Positions 27,743-35,926 of a stretch of DNA of 64,000 nt are shown one piece after another. A program made the position numbers and the translations under genes. Origin of the DNA: Sphingobium faniae (GTDB lineage Bacteria; Pseudomonadota; Alphaproteobacteria; Sphingomonadales; Sphingomonadaceae); assembly GCA_900100475.1 (NCBI GenBank), contig FMTU01000006.1, forward strand, positions 62,001 to 126,000, given 5' to 3'. Each line of letters starts with the position of its first letter. The first letter of the stretch is position 1. Under the pieces are notes generated by a model. That model made no database searches and was not told the origin of the DNA. It saw nothing but the letters and a program-made list of their open reading frames with translations.

Positions 27743-28980
27743 GGCCGCCCGCTCGGCTCGCCAGGCAGAAGCGACTGATAGATCGCGCTGATCTGCGCGA
27801 CATGCCGTTCGGCGCTGTATCGCCGGGCCGCGTCCGCCAGCGCCGTGGCCGCGATCGCCGCCAGCCTGTCCGGAGCATCCAGCAGGCTGATGATGGCCGA
27901 CGCCATTTCAGCCGGATCGTCGGCCTGGGCCAGCAGGCCGGTGACGCCATGGTCGATGGCCTCGATATTGCCGCCCGACGCCGCGGCCACCACCGGCGTG
28001 CCCAGCAGCATCGCTTCGATCAGCGACCGGCCGAAAGGTTCATGCACCGCAGGCACGGCATGGATGTCGCACGCGGCCATCAGCGGCGCGGACGGATAGC
28101 GAAAGCCCATCAGCCGCAGGCGATCGGCAACGCCCAGCGACTTGGCCTTGTGAAGCACCTGAACATCCATTCCCGGCACCAGCGGCGAACCGAAGATCAA
28201 CCCCATGAAGGGCAGATCCGGCCGCGCCCTGGCCATGCAGGACAGGACATCGACGAAGAACAGCGGCCGCTTGCGTTCCAGCATGTGGCCGAAGAAGCCG
28301 ATCAGCCGGGTGCCCGGATCGACCCCCAGTTCCGAAGTCAGGGCAAGATGGGCCTGATCTCTGTCGATGGGTTCCGCATCGACGTCGAACGGGCTGTAGA
28401 CGACCGCCGTCTTGCGCGCGGCTCGCTTGCGCCGCCGGACTTCCGACAGGGCATAATCCGACACGCCGACGATGCGATGGGCCGCGAAGGGTGCCAGAAA
28501 GCGCACTCCTCTGGCGTCCGAGCTTCCGCGATGATGCCAGAGCAGCTTCGCTCCCGCGAGGCGCGCCGGAAGCGCCCAGGATACATGCATCGCCCCTTCA
28601 TTGGTGTGCACGATCCGCACATCCTGCTGGCGGAGGAAACGGGCCAGCCGCCATTGATCCGCCAGAGCGCCCATCAGCTTCGGCTGGGGAACGCCGCAGG
28701 AATTGCCGAAAAAGCCCGCATCGGGCAGGACGACATGGTCCAGCCCCTCCGAACGCAGGAACTCACCGAACTGACCCTCTCCATGATGCAGCACGATGAG
28801 GGGGCTGAACCTGCTCCGGTCGAGCCGGTGGATGAGTTGAGTCGCCGAGATATGGCTGCCGCCCACCGCCCCGCCGCCGAAGGGGAAGCAGATGCGGGCC
28901 GCACCCGCGCATCGCGCGTTACTGCGCGCCGGGCTGGACGGCTGGGGAATGGCGGCGGAAGCGGAAGAAAACTGAAGCAT
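27736..28980 (-). CDS. GT4-type glycosyltransferase
   Basis: A 414-residue cytoplasmic enzyme. Its start ATG 28980 overlaps the preceding stop as TGATG. The N-terminal Rossmann half includes FPFGGGAVGGSHISATQLI; the C-terminal half has IGFFGHMLERKRPLFFVDVL and the EX7E motif HEPFGRSLIEAMLLGTPVVAAASGG, typical of retaining GT-B enzymes of family GT4. It would add a sugar to the lipid-linked EPS repeat unit. Its position between another GT4 gene and the lyase supports that. Donor and acceptor unknown. Confidence 0.9.
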   Translation of the reverse strand: MLQFSSASAAIPQPSSPARSNARCAGAARICFPFGGGAVGGSHISATQLIHRLDRSRFSPLIVLHHGEGQFGEFLRSEGLDHVVLPDAGFFGNSCGVPQPKLMGALADQWRLARFLRQQDVRIVHTNEGAMHVSWALPARLAGAKLLWHHRGSSDARGVRFLAPFAAHRIVGVSDYALSEVRRRKRAARKTAVVYSPFDVDAEPIDRDQAHLALTSELGVDPGTRLIGFFGHMLERKRPLFFVDVLSCMARARPDLPFMGLIFGSPLVPGMDVQVLHKAKSLGVADRLRLMGFRYPSAPLMAACDIHAVPAVHEPFGRSLIEAMLLGTPVVAAASGGNIEAIDHGVTGLLAQADDPAEMASAIISLLDAPDRLAAIAATALADAARRYSAERHVAQISAIYQSLLPGEPSGRPW

Positions 28981-30170
28981 CACATCACCTGTGCCTGGCG
29001 GATGTCGGATCGGGACGAGTCCCGTGACGGCTCGGTATGGCCGCCGATCGTCTGATAAAGCTGGCCATAGGAAGCGGCGATCCTGCCGATGGAGAAGTCC
29101 GCCTTCACCCGCTCACGGGCCGCCGCGCCAAGCCTTTTCCGCCCGTCCGCGCCCAATCTCCACATCGTCACCATGGCCTGCGCCAACCTGTCCGGGTCGC
29201 GGGGCGGGACGGTGATGCCGGCGTCGCCCACGATCCATCGGCTGTCGCCCACGTCCGTCGCGATGCAGGGCACGCCGCAAGCCATCGCTTCGCCGAGGAT
29301 ATTGGGGAAACCCTCGCCCCAGGCCGAAGGCAGGACCAGCAGGTCGAGACCCGGTAGGACATCGGCCAGCGAGGGAACATGCCCCCGCAGCGTCAGGCGA
29401 TCGGCGGGCAATTCGCCGGTCAACTGGGCGAAGCGTCCGGCGGGCCGGTCCATATCCTGCCCCATCAGCAGCAGATGGACGTCCGCGCCTGCCTTCCGCG
29501 CCCGCCCGACCGCATCGACCAGATTGGCCGCGTCCTTCATCGGATGATTGCGCGCCGCCATGCCGACGATCAACGCGCGGGGGTCGATGCCGAGGCTGGC
29601 GACAAGCCGGTCGCGCCCGTCCGCGCGCGGCTGGAACAGGTCGCAATCGAAGCCGTTGGGAATCACCATCGCCCGATCCGGAGAGAAGCCCAGCCGCTCA
29701 TGCTGCCGGGCGGCGGCGTGGGAATTATAGACGATGGCTTGCGGCCAGCGCGAAAACAACGCGGCCAGCCTGATGATCGTCCGCAGAGCGGGCTTTTCCT
29801 GGCCCAGATCGTCGATGCTGTGGCGCACGTTCCAGACGACCGGAATGCGCCCGCGCCGCAACCACGTCCCCAGCCGCGCCGCCAGATGGGCATGGTACAT
29901 CCACGCCATGATGAGATCCGGGCTTTCCCGGCGCACGGCCGCCCGCAGGCGAACAAGGCCGGGCAGGAGCGAGCCGACACCGACCAGCCCGCAATCATGG
30001 AGCGCAATGCCACTTTCCCTGACGCGCGCGCCCGCGACGCCAGGTGGCATCAGCGACAGCACGGATGCCTCACAGGGACCGCCCTGCATCCGCTCATGCT
30101 CCAGCAGCCGGGCGAGCATGGTTTCCGCGCCACCGACATTCAGAGCGGTAATGACGTGCAGAATCTTCAT
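28980..30170 (-). CDS. GT4-type glycosyltransferase
   Basis: A 396-residue protein starting MKILHVITALNVGGAETMLARLL, the classic GT4 N-terminus. The C-terminal nucleotide-sugar half has VGMAARNHPMKDAANLVDAV and the EX7E motif AWGEGFPNILGEAMACGVPCIATDVGD. It is the second gene of the operon methyltransferase-GT4-GT4-lyase; 32 bp separate it from the methyltransferase-like gene. Probably a repeat-unit glycosyltransferase. Specificity cannot be read from sequence. Confidence 0.92.
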   Translation of the reverse strand: MKILHVITALNVGGAETMLARLLEHERMQGGPCEASVLSLMPPGVAGARVRESGIALHDCGLVGVGSLLPGLVRLRAAVRRESPDLIMAWMYHAHLAARLGTWLRRGRIPVVWNVRHSIDDLGQEKPALRTIIRLAALFSRWPQAIVYNSHAAARQHERLGFSPDRAMVIPNGFDCDLFQPRADGRDRLVASLGIDPRALIVGMAARNHPMKDAANLVDAVGRARKAGADVHLLLMGQDMDRPAGRFAQLTGELPADRLTLRGHVPSLADVLPGLDLLVLPSAWGEGFPNILGEAMACGVPCIATDVGDSRWIVGDAGITVPPRDPDRLAQAMVTMWRLGADGRKRLGAAARERVKADFSIGRIAASYGQLYQTIGGHTEPSRDSSRSDIRQAQVM

Positions 30171-30202
30171 GACTGCTCCTGAAACCGGGATGGCGAGCCA
30201 GT

Positions 30203-31048
30203 TCAGGCCGTCGCCAGCAGCTTTTCGATCTCCGATCCGGCGCCGATCCGTTCGACCACCTCCAGAGCGCCGCCCTCCCGCAAGGCGAACAACGTTCCAT
30301 GATGTTCGCCCGACTGGAGCGTGCGAACGATGAACAGCAGCGAACCCGGTCCCCTGAGATAGGAAAGCAGGTTCTGGACGGCGCGTTCCAGTTCGGCTTG
30401 GCGGAAATAATTCTCGTTGAGGATATTGGCGGCCCGTACCAGATCGAAGCGCTCGGCGAACGCGTCTTTGCGCCTCAGCACGTCATCCTCGACGATGGCG
30501 ATGGATGGATGGTCGCGAATGCGTGGGCTGACCAGTTCGACCTGCCTGACGTTCGTCCCTTCGCGTAGCTTGCGCGCCGCTCTGCGGCCCAGCAGCCGCG
30601 TCAGCAGGGGCCGCACCAGCCACATGCCGGTGAGGAAATCCCTGCGCCGCCGCCATGGCTGGATCGAGCGGCCGAACAGGTCGATCTGAAGCAACTGGCC
30701 GTGCTTGTTCAACAAGGCCCCGCATTTGCCGCCAAGCTGCACGATCCACGCATGGATGGGATAGTCGGTGCCGGTGATGCGCGGATGAAACCCCTCACGC
30801 GACAGCGCGTCGTGCAGGTCGAGCGTGGTCGTCCCCGACGACACCCCGATATCGAGCAACTCTCGCACATCCGTCCCGCGCGCCTTGATGGCCTGCGCCA
30901 GCCGCCGGTCGACCTCGCCGAACCGGCCGCCCCAGGTGCATTTGAACGTGTTGTTGGGATTTTTGATCGAACTGAAGAAGGCGTCCTCGACCTGCTGGGG
31001 AAGGGCGTCGGCCGGGCGGGAAAAAAATTGGGTGGCGGCAAGTATCAT
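30203..31048 (-). CDS. Class I SAM-dependent methyltransferase-like protein
   Basis: A 281-residue protein from ATG 31048. SAM-binding motif I appears as ELLDIGVSSGTTTLDLHDAL near residues 63-82. A later segment, RFDLVRAANILNENYFRQAELERAVQNLLSYL, resembles the motif IV-V region of CheR-like and related methyltransferases. No membrane segment or signal peptide is seen. As first gene of the operon with two GT4 genes and a lyase, it may methylate a sugar of the EPS, but that is inference. Its start faces the divergent GT4 gene at 31238 across 189 bp containing a palindrome. Confidence 0.72.
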   Translation of the reverse strand: MILAATQFFSRPADALPQQVEDAFFSSIKNPNNTFKCTWGGRFGEVDRRLAQAIKARGTDVRELLDIGVSSGTTTLDLHDALSREGFHPRITGTDYPIHAWIVQLGGKCGALLNKHGQLLQIDLFGRSIQPWRRRRDFLTGMWLVRPLLTRLLGRRAARKLREGTNVRQVELVSPRIRDHPSIAIVEDDVLRRKDAFAERFDLVRAANILNENYFRQAELERAVQNLLSYLRGPGSLLFIVRTLQSGEHHGTLFALREGGALEVVERIGAGSEIEKLLATA

Positions 31049-31177
31049 GGGACAGACCGTACTATGTGTCGCCGCCGCATGAAGAGGGGCGCTTGGCTAG
31101 GAGGACGGCCAATAGGGATTAGCCCGAATGCAGGCTCTTTCTTCGCGGGTTAAGCCGCTTGGCTGGGTCGCGCCGTT

Positions 31178-31199
31178 CCCTTGGACATATACCCAAGGG
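31178..31199. promoter_or_regulatory. Palindrome CCCTTGG-N8-CCAAGGG in divergent promoter region
   Basis: A perfect 7-8-7 inverted repeat lies in the 189-bp gap between the divergent methyltransferase and GT4 genes, 39 bp before the GT4 start. The length (22 bp) and position suit an operator. The right part (ATACCCAAGGG) resembles ATACCCAAAAGGGG upstream of the regulator at 38999. Confidence 0.5.
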
Positions 31200-31237
31200 T
31201 CATGGAATAAACGGCGCGCCCGCCCCACCTTCGGCGC

Positions 31238-32410
31238 ATGAGGAAGTCACTCCGGGCGCCCGCCCCTTTTTCCGGCAGGCCGCATATTGCTCTGGTGCTT
31301 CCCGGCCTGCGCGCCGGAGGATCGGAGCATATCGTCAGCCTGCTCTGCAATCATTTCAGCAGGCTGGGCTGGAAGGTCAGCCTCCTCGCTTTCGAGGAAC
31401 CGGGAACTCCCCCTTATTATCCGCATGATCCGGCGGTGCGCGTCCGGCAGCTTGGGCATCCGGCGGGCCGGCGGCCGATGTTCCGGTCGCTGGCCAATGT
31501 GCGCGACCGCATCCTCACCCTTCGCGGGGCACTGGAAGAGGATAGACCTGACCTGATCATCAGTTTCCTGACAAGGACCAATGTCGTCAGCGTGATGGCC
31601 GCAAGAGCGCTTGGAATCCCGGTCATCGTGTCGGAACGCAATAATCCAGCCCAGCAGCGTCCCGGCCCGGTCTGGTCGGTCTTGCGCCGCTATGCCTATG
31701 CCCGCGCCCATGGCCTGATCACCATGACGCAGGGCGCGATGGACCAGTTCCCCCGATCCATGCGCCGCCGCCAGTGGGTCATCCCCAATCCTACCTATGC
31801 CCCGATCGCGCCGGACCCCGACCGCATGGCGGGCAAGCGAATCGTGGCGGTGGGCAGGCTGGTGCCGCAAAAGGGCTTCGACCTGCTGCTGGACGCCTTT
31901 GCCCATGTATCGGACCGGATACCCGGCTGGTCGCTCGTGATCTGGGGCGAAGGGCCGGAACGCGCGAGGCTGGAGGCTCAGCGCGACGCGCTGGGGCTGA
32001 ACGAGCGGGTCGCGATGCCCGGCGTCACGAGGGAACATGGCGGCTGGCTGCGCGAGGCGGATATCTTCGTCCTTTCTTCCCGGTTCGAGGGATGGGGAAT
32101 CGTCATCGGCGAGGCGATGGCGGCTGGCATCCCGACCATCGCGTTCGATTGCTGCTGGGGACCGGGGGAGATGATCGACGACGGGACCAGCGGACTGCTG
32201 GTGCCCGATGGCGCCGTTCCGGCATTGGGCGAAGCCATGGCGGCCCTGTGCGCCGACCCCGCCCGCCGCGCGCAACTGTCGCAGGGCGCGCGGATCGCAT
32301 CGAAACGGTTCACGATCGACGCGATCCTGCGCCAATGGGAAGATGTCGTGGCGGAGGCGCTTGCCCTCGAACGGCCCGCCGCCCGTAAATTGACGATGGC
32401 CGCCGCCTGA
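31238..32410 (+). CDS. GT4-type glycosyltransferase
   Basis: A 390-residue protein from ATG 31238. Core features: IALVLPGLRAGGSEHIVSLL near the N-terminus, IVAVGRLVPQKGFDLLLDAF in the middle, and the EX7E motif RFEGWGIVIGEAMAAGIPTIAFD. It is related to amylovoran- and galactosyl-type GT4 enzymes of EPS clusters. It is the only plus-strand gene between 26.3 and 39 kb and stands alone. Its end is only 3 bp from the end of the convergent acyltransferase gene. Confidence 0.92.
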   Translation: MRKSLRAPAPFSGRPHIALVLPGLRAGGSEHIVSLLCNHFSRLGWKVSLLAFEEPGTPPYYPHDPAVRVRQLGHPAGRRPMFRSLANVRDRILTLRGALEEDRPDLIISFLTRTNVVSVMAARALGIPVIVSERNNPAQQRPGPVWSVLRRYAYARAHGLITMTQGAMDQFPRSMRRRQWVIPNPTYAPIAPDPDRMAGKRIVAVGRLVPQKGFDLLLDAFAHVSDRIPGWSLVIWGEGPERARLEAQRDALGLNERVAMPGVTREHGGWLREADIFVLSSRFEGWGIVIGEAMAAGIPTIAFDCCWGPGEMIDDGTSGLLVPDGAVPALGEAMAALCADPARRAQLSQGARIASKRFTIDAILRQWEDVVAEALALERPAARKLTMAAA

Positions 32411-32413
32411 AGC

Positions 32414-34465
32414 CTATTTCCCGATTGCCATCGCCTGCCGCAACGCCGGGACCAGCAGCCGCGAGCCGGGCTTGCTGAGATGATGGCTGTCGAAATAGAG
32501 CGGCGTCCCGTGAAGAACGGAGAGGCAGCGGCCTTCCGGGCACAATATGGCTTCCGGGTAGACGCGCGTCAGTCCGGGACGGTGGCCAAGCCCATCCAGT
32601 ATCGCAAGAGCGTGATCCTGACGACGAAAATATACCGATGCCGGAATGGTGAAAGCCGCCGGATTCTCTCCCCGCGCGCTCATCCGGGCAGCGCGGGAGG
32701 GGACGTCATAGCCCAGTTCCGGGACAGGATAGACCAGCACGATCTTCTTGCCCGAAGCGAGCAACGCGTCGACCAGTTGATGCAGGCTGCGGTTGAAGGC
32801 AGCGCGCGCGGCGGGAGAAAAGCGTTCCAGTTGCTCTCCATCGGCCCGTTGCAGAACCGGCGTATTGCCGTTGGTTTCATCGGGTCCGATGTCGACCGCC
32901 CTTCCTTCCAGATAGAGGGACCAGCGCGCGGCGAGAATGACCGTCCCGATCTCATCATGCTTGCGGAGATAACGCAGGCGGCGCGCATTGCCCCGGACGC
33001 AGACCCCGTCGGTGCCAAGCTGGAACAGCGGAGGACAACGCGATGTCGCTGAATAGATGGTGCCGGGACCGTCCGTCGCGATCTCCGCCAGGGCGCTGTA
33101 CAGTACGCCCGCATGGGAATCGCCCCACAGGAAGACGCTGGCCTTGGCCGGGTCGCCGATGGTACAGGGGGAATGGCGCGCCAGTTGCAGCTTGACCCTC
33201 TGGCATTTGTCTTCGTTGGGATTTTCCGAATTCTTGTAATTTTCCAGGCGGCTCACATCGGCGGGAAAGCGTCCCGGCCAGCCATGGGCCGCATAGATCG
33301 CCACCCCGGCCACCGCCGAACCGGCCGTGACGATGGCGCAGGCCGCGATGGTCACGGAAGGACGCTTGATCCGCGAGGTGCGGAACGGCTGTTCGACCAG
33401 ATAATAGGATAGCCATGCCGCCGCGAAGGACAGGGCGATCAGCAACCCGGCGGAGGGCCATTGCAACTCGTCTATCGTCAGATAGCGCGCCAGAACGATG
33501 ATCGGCCAATGCCAGAGGTAGAGGGAATAGCTGATCAGGCCCACGGCCACGAGCGGCCTGATCGCCATCGCCCGGTTGATCGCGCATTCGCCGCTGCTTC
33601 CCGCATGGATGACAAGCGCCGTGCCGAGGCAGGGAGCCAGCGCCGCCACGCCGGGAAAGGTCGTCAGTTCCGAATAGGTCAGGATGGAAAAGAGGATGAG
33701 CGCAAGACCCGACGCCGCCGCGATTTCCCGCAGCACAGGGCGGGTGATGGCGGGGATCGCTCCGGCCGCGAGCAGGCTGCCCAGCAGCAATTCCCACGCG
33801 CGAAAAGGCGTCAGGTAGAAAGCGGCCGAAACGTCCGTCCGCATGATCGACAGGCAGGCGGCGAAAGACAAGGCCACGCAGGTCGCGAGGATGATCTGCA
33901 TCGCGGCTTTGCCAAACGGCCAGATGCAGCGCAGGAAAAGCGGGAAGAACAGGTAGAATTGCTCTTCCACGGCCAGCGACCAGGTGTGGAGCAACGGCTT
34001 GAACAGGGCGGGGCCGTCGAAATAATCGGTCTTGAGCCAGAACCAGATGTTCGAGGAGAAGAGCGCCGCTGCCGCCGTGCTCTGGCCATAGCGTTGCAGG
34101 TCGTCAGGCAACAGAAGCCATGTGCAGACGACGGTGCAGACGATCAGCATCAGGATCAGGGCGGGAAAGATCCGCTTGATCCGCCGGTGATAGAAGTTCG
34201 CCAGCGAAAAGGCGCCGCGTTCCAGATCGCGGAGCATCAATTGCGTGATGAGGAAACCCGAAATCACGAAAAAAATGTCGACGCCGACGAAACCGCCGCC
34301 CGCCCGCTCGAAACCCACATGGAACAGCAGCACGCCGATCACCGCGATGGCGCGCAAGGCATCCAGATCGGCCCGGTATGCGGCCGCCGGAACGGAAGCG
34401 CCATAAGGCGGGCTGGCCCGTCCGGCGGCCAGGGAAGCGGAGAATGATCGGCGCGGTTGCTCCAC
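32414..34465 (-). CDS. AT3-family acyltransferase with C-terminal SGNH domain
   Basis: A 683-residue membrane enzyme; the start is GTG 34465 (MEQPRR), preceded by AAGAGG. The N-terminal acyltransferase-3 domain has about ten membrane segments and the hallmark IGVLLFHVGFERAGGGFVGVD...FFVISGFLI. The C-terminal periplasmic SGNH domain has its nucleophile block in FLWGDSHAGVL (near residue 450) and the catalytic DxxH in YFDSHHLSKPGS near the end. Such OafA-like fusions O-acylate (usually O-acetylate) glycans outside the inner membrane. The gene is last in the six-gene minus-strand unit with the carrier protein and ligase, so the transferred group could be other than acetyl. Confidence 0.92.
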   Translation of the reverse strand: MEQPRRSFSASLAAGRASPPYGASVPAAAYRADLDALRAIAVIGVLLFHVGFERAGGGFVGVDIFFVISGFLITQLMLRDLERGAFSLANFYHRRIKRIFPALILMLIVCTVVCTWLLLPDDLQRYGQSTAAAALFSSNIWFWLKTDYFDGPALFKPLLHTWSLAVEEQFYLFFPLFLRCIWPFGKAAMQIILATCVALSFAACLSIMRTDVSAAFYLTPFRAWELLLGSLLAAGAIPAITRPVLREIAAASGLALILFSILTYSELTTFPGVAALAPCLGTALVIHAGSSGECAINRAMAIRPLVAVGLISYSLYLWHWPIIVLARYLTIDELQWPSAGLLIALSFAAAWLSYYLVEQPFRTSRIKRPSVTIAACAIVTAGSAVAGVAIYAAHGWPGRFPADVSRLENYKNSENPNEDKCQRVKLQLARHSPCTIGDPAKASVFLWGDSHAGVLYSALAEIATDGPGTIYSATSRCPPLFQLGTDGVCVRGNARRLRYLRKHDEIGTVILAARWSLYLEGRAVDIGPDETNGNTPVLQRADGEQLERFSPAARAAFNRSLHQLVDALLASGKKIVLVYPVPELGYDVPSRAARMSARGENPAAFTIPASVYFRRQDHALAILDGLGHRPGLTRVYPEAILCPEGRCLSVLHGTPLYFDSHHLSKPGSRLLVPALRQAMAIGK

Positions 34466-34500
34466 CCTTGGCCTCTTGGGAAATGGCTGTTTCGGGAACG

Positions 34501-35157
34501 TCAGTGGGCGATGGTTTCAGGCGCGCGTTTCCATTTCACCACGCGCGGCATGCTCATGATCGACTGGCCCGCATCCACCTTGTGCAGCAGGGTCGTTCCC
34601 ACGCCGACCAGCGCGCCAGCCTCCACCGTCGCGCCCGGACTGAGGACGCTGCCGCTGCCGACGGTGGCGGCATAGCCCACCGTGCAACCGGCCAGCACCG
34701 TGACGTTGGTCAGCAACGTCCCGTAATCGGCGACGCGCAGCCCATGGCCCAGCATGCAGTTCCACAATATATGCACGCCCTTGCCGAAGCGGACGTCGAA
34801 ATTCACCTTGGCCCCCGGCATCAGGACAAGGCCGGGCCCGTGGATCAGATCGTCGGCGGCAAGCACCGAAGCGTGGATGATCGTCGCAAGCTTCTGGCCC
34901 CGCCCTTCGATCAGTTCCTCCGACATGCGCTTGCGGACGATGGGGTCCATCGCGCCGCACAGGGCGTGAAGATCGGGGCCAAGATCATGACCCGGGCCGT
35001 GGACGGGCAAGCCGTCCACGGTCGTGCCGATCTTCGCGGGATCTTCATCGACAAAGGCGACCGGCTCCCACTCCGGCCGGTGGCGGTTCGAGTCGCGAAT
35101 GCTCACCAGGATTTCGCGCGATCCGGACCCCGCCGTGTACAGCACCAGCTTCTTCAT
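34501..35157 (-). CDS. NeuD/PglD-family sugar O-/N-acetyltransferase
   Basis: A 218-residue protein starting MKKLVLYTAGSGSREILVSI. An N-terminal Rossmann-like part is followed by a left-handed beta-helix of hexapeptide repeats (about residues 95-205: VLMPGAKVNFD, TLLTNVTVLAGCTVG, SVLSPGATVEAGALVG). The layout fits NeuD/PglD acyltransferases that act on sialic acid or on the 4-amino group of bacillosamine precursors. A helper of the CapD/DegT pathway is therefore plausible, as is a role with the acyl carrier unit in which it is embedded. Its 5' end is overlapped for 113 bp by the IMPase reading frame, which is unusual. Confidence 0.85.
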   Translation of the reverse strand: MKKLVLYTAGSGSREILVSIRDSNRHRPEWEPVAFVDEDPAKIGTTVDGLPVHGPGHDLGPDLHALCGAMDPIVRKRMSEELIEGRGQKLATIIHASVLAADDLIHGPGLVLMPGAKVNFDVRFGKGVHILWNCMLGHGLRVADYGTLLTNVTVLAGCTVGYAATVGSGSVLSPGATVEAGALVGVGTTLLHKVDAGQSIMSMPRVVKWKRAPETIAH

Positions 35158-35926
35158 CGTTCATATCCCCAAGGACTAAGAGCAGGGCATCATGGGTGTG
35201 GCCATTGCTGGCGAGGATTTCCCTGGTCGCGACGCCGACCTCCCCGCCGGAAAAATCGGTGACGCATCCGCCCGCCTCGCGGACCAGCACGATCCCGGCG
35301 GCGACATCGAAAACCTTGGTGCAATTGAGCACCCGCGCGTCGATCCGGCCCCGCCCGACCAGCGCAAGGTCATAGGCGGCCGATCCCAATATCCGGGTGG
35401 TGAAGGCCGCGTCCGTCAGGCGGCGGTAACGCTCGAACCCGTGGGGCGAGAGGTGGAACTGGTTGTCATAGGCGATCATCGCCTTGGACAGCACGGCGTT
35501 GGGCGAAATGCGGATGGGCGCATCGTTGCGGAAGGCGCCTTCGCCCTCCACCGCATGATAGACTTCGCCGAAAAAGGGGATGCCGATCACGCCCAGCACG
35601 AACCGGCCATTCTCCACCAACGCGACCGAGACGCCGAAATTGGGCAGGCCCGCAATATAATTATGAGAACCGTCGAGTGGATCGACGATCCAGCAGAGGT
35701 CATGCCCGAAGTCGAAATCGCCGCGCGTTTCCTCCGACAGGACCGGGGCCGCGATGCCCAGCCGCTCATGGGCGAGCATATGACATTCCAGATCGACGCT
35801 GGTGACGAACTCGCGGCTTTCCTTGCGGAGCACACGGTAATTCTGATCGAACCGCTCCATCTGGGTCCGTGCGATGACCTGCGCCGCATCGAGCGCCAGC
35901 CGAAGTTCCGGGGCGAAACGGGTCAT
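35045..35926 (-). CDS. Inositol-monophosphatase-family phosphatase
   Basis: A 293-residue protein from ATG 35926, which overlaps the ligase stop (ATGA). Metal-site motifs of the Mg-dependent IMPase fold are visible: SEE near residue 67, WIVDPLDGSHNYIAGLPNFGVSVAL near 82-106, and the C-terminal VFDVAAGIVLVREAGG, equivalent to WDxAAG. The family normally ends near ILASNGHTHDALLLVL. Here about 34 more Arg/Gly-rich residues follow, running 113 bp into neuD-like coding sequence. A one-base shift would stop the protein at a TAG right after LLL. Substrate could be a phospho-acid or sugar phosphate in the acyl pathway, or PAP left by the sulfotransferase (CysQ-like role). Confidence 0.87.
   Translation of the reverse strand: MTRFAPELRLALDAAQVIARTQMERFDQNYRVLRKESREFVTSVDLECHMLAHERLGIAAPVLSEETRGDFDFGHDLCWIVDPLDGSHNYIAGLPNFGVSVALVENGRFVLGVIGIPFFGEVYHAVEGEGAFRNDAPIRISPNAVLSKAMIAYDNQFHLSPHGFERYRRLTDAAFTTRILGSAAYDLALVGRGRIDARVLNCTKVFDVAAGIVLVREAGGCVTDFSGGEVGVATREILASNGHTHDALLLVLGDMNDEEAGAVHGGVRIARNPGEHSRLEPPPAGVGAGRLCR

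Noticed and set aside
26354..27778. 474-residue open frame on the plus strand
   Set aside because: It is antisense to the lyase gene, which has a signal peptide and family motifs.
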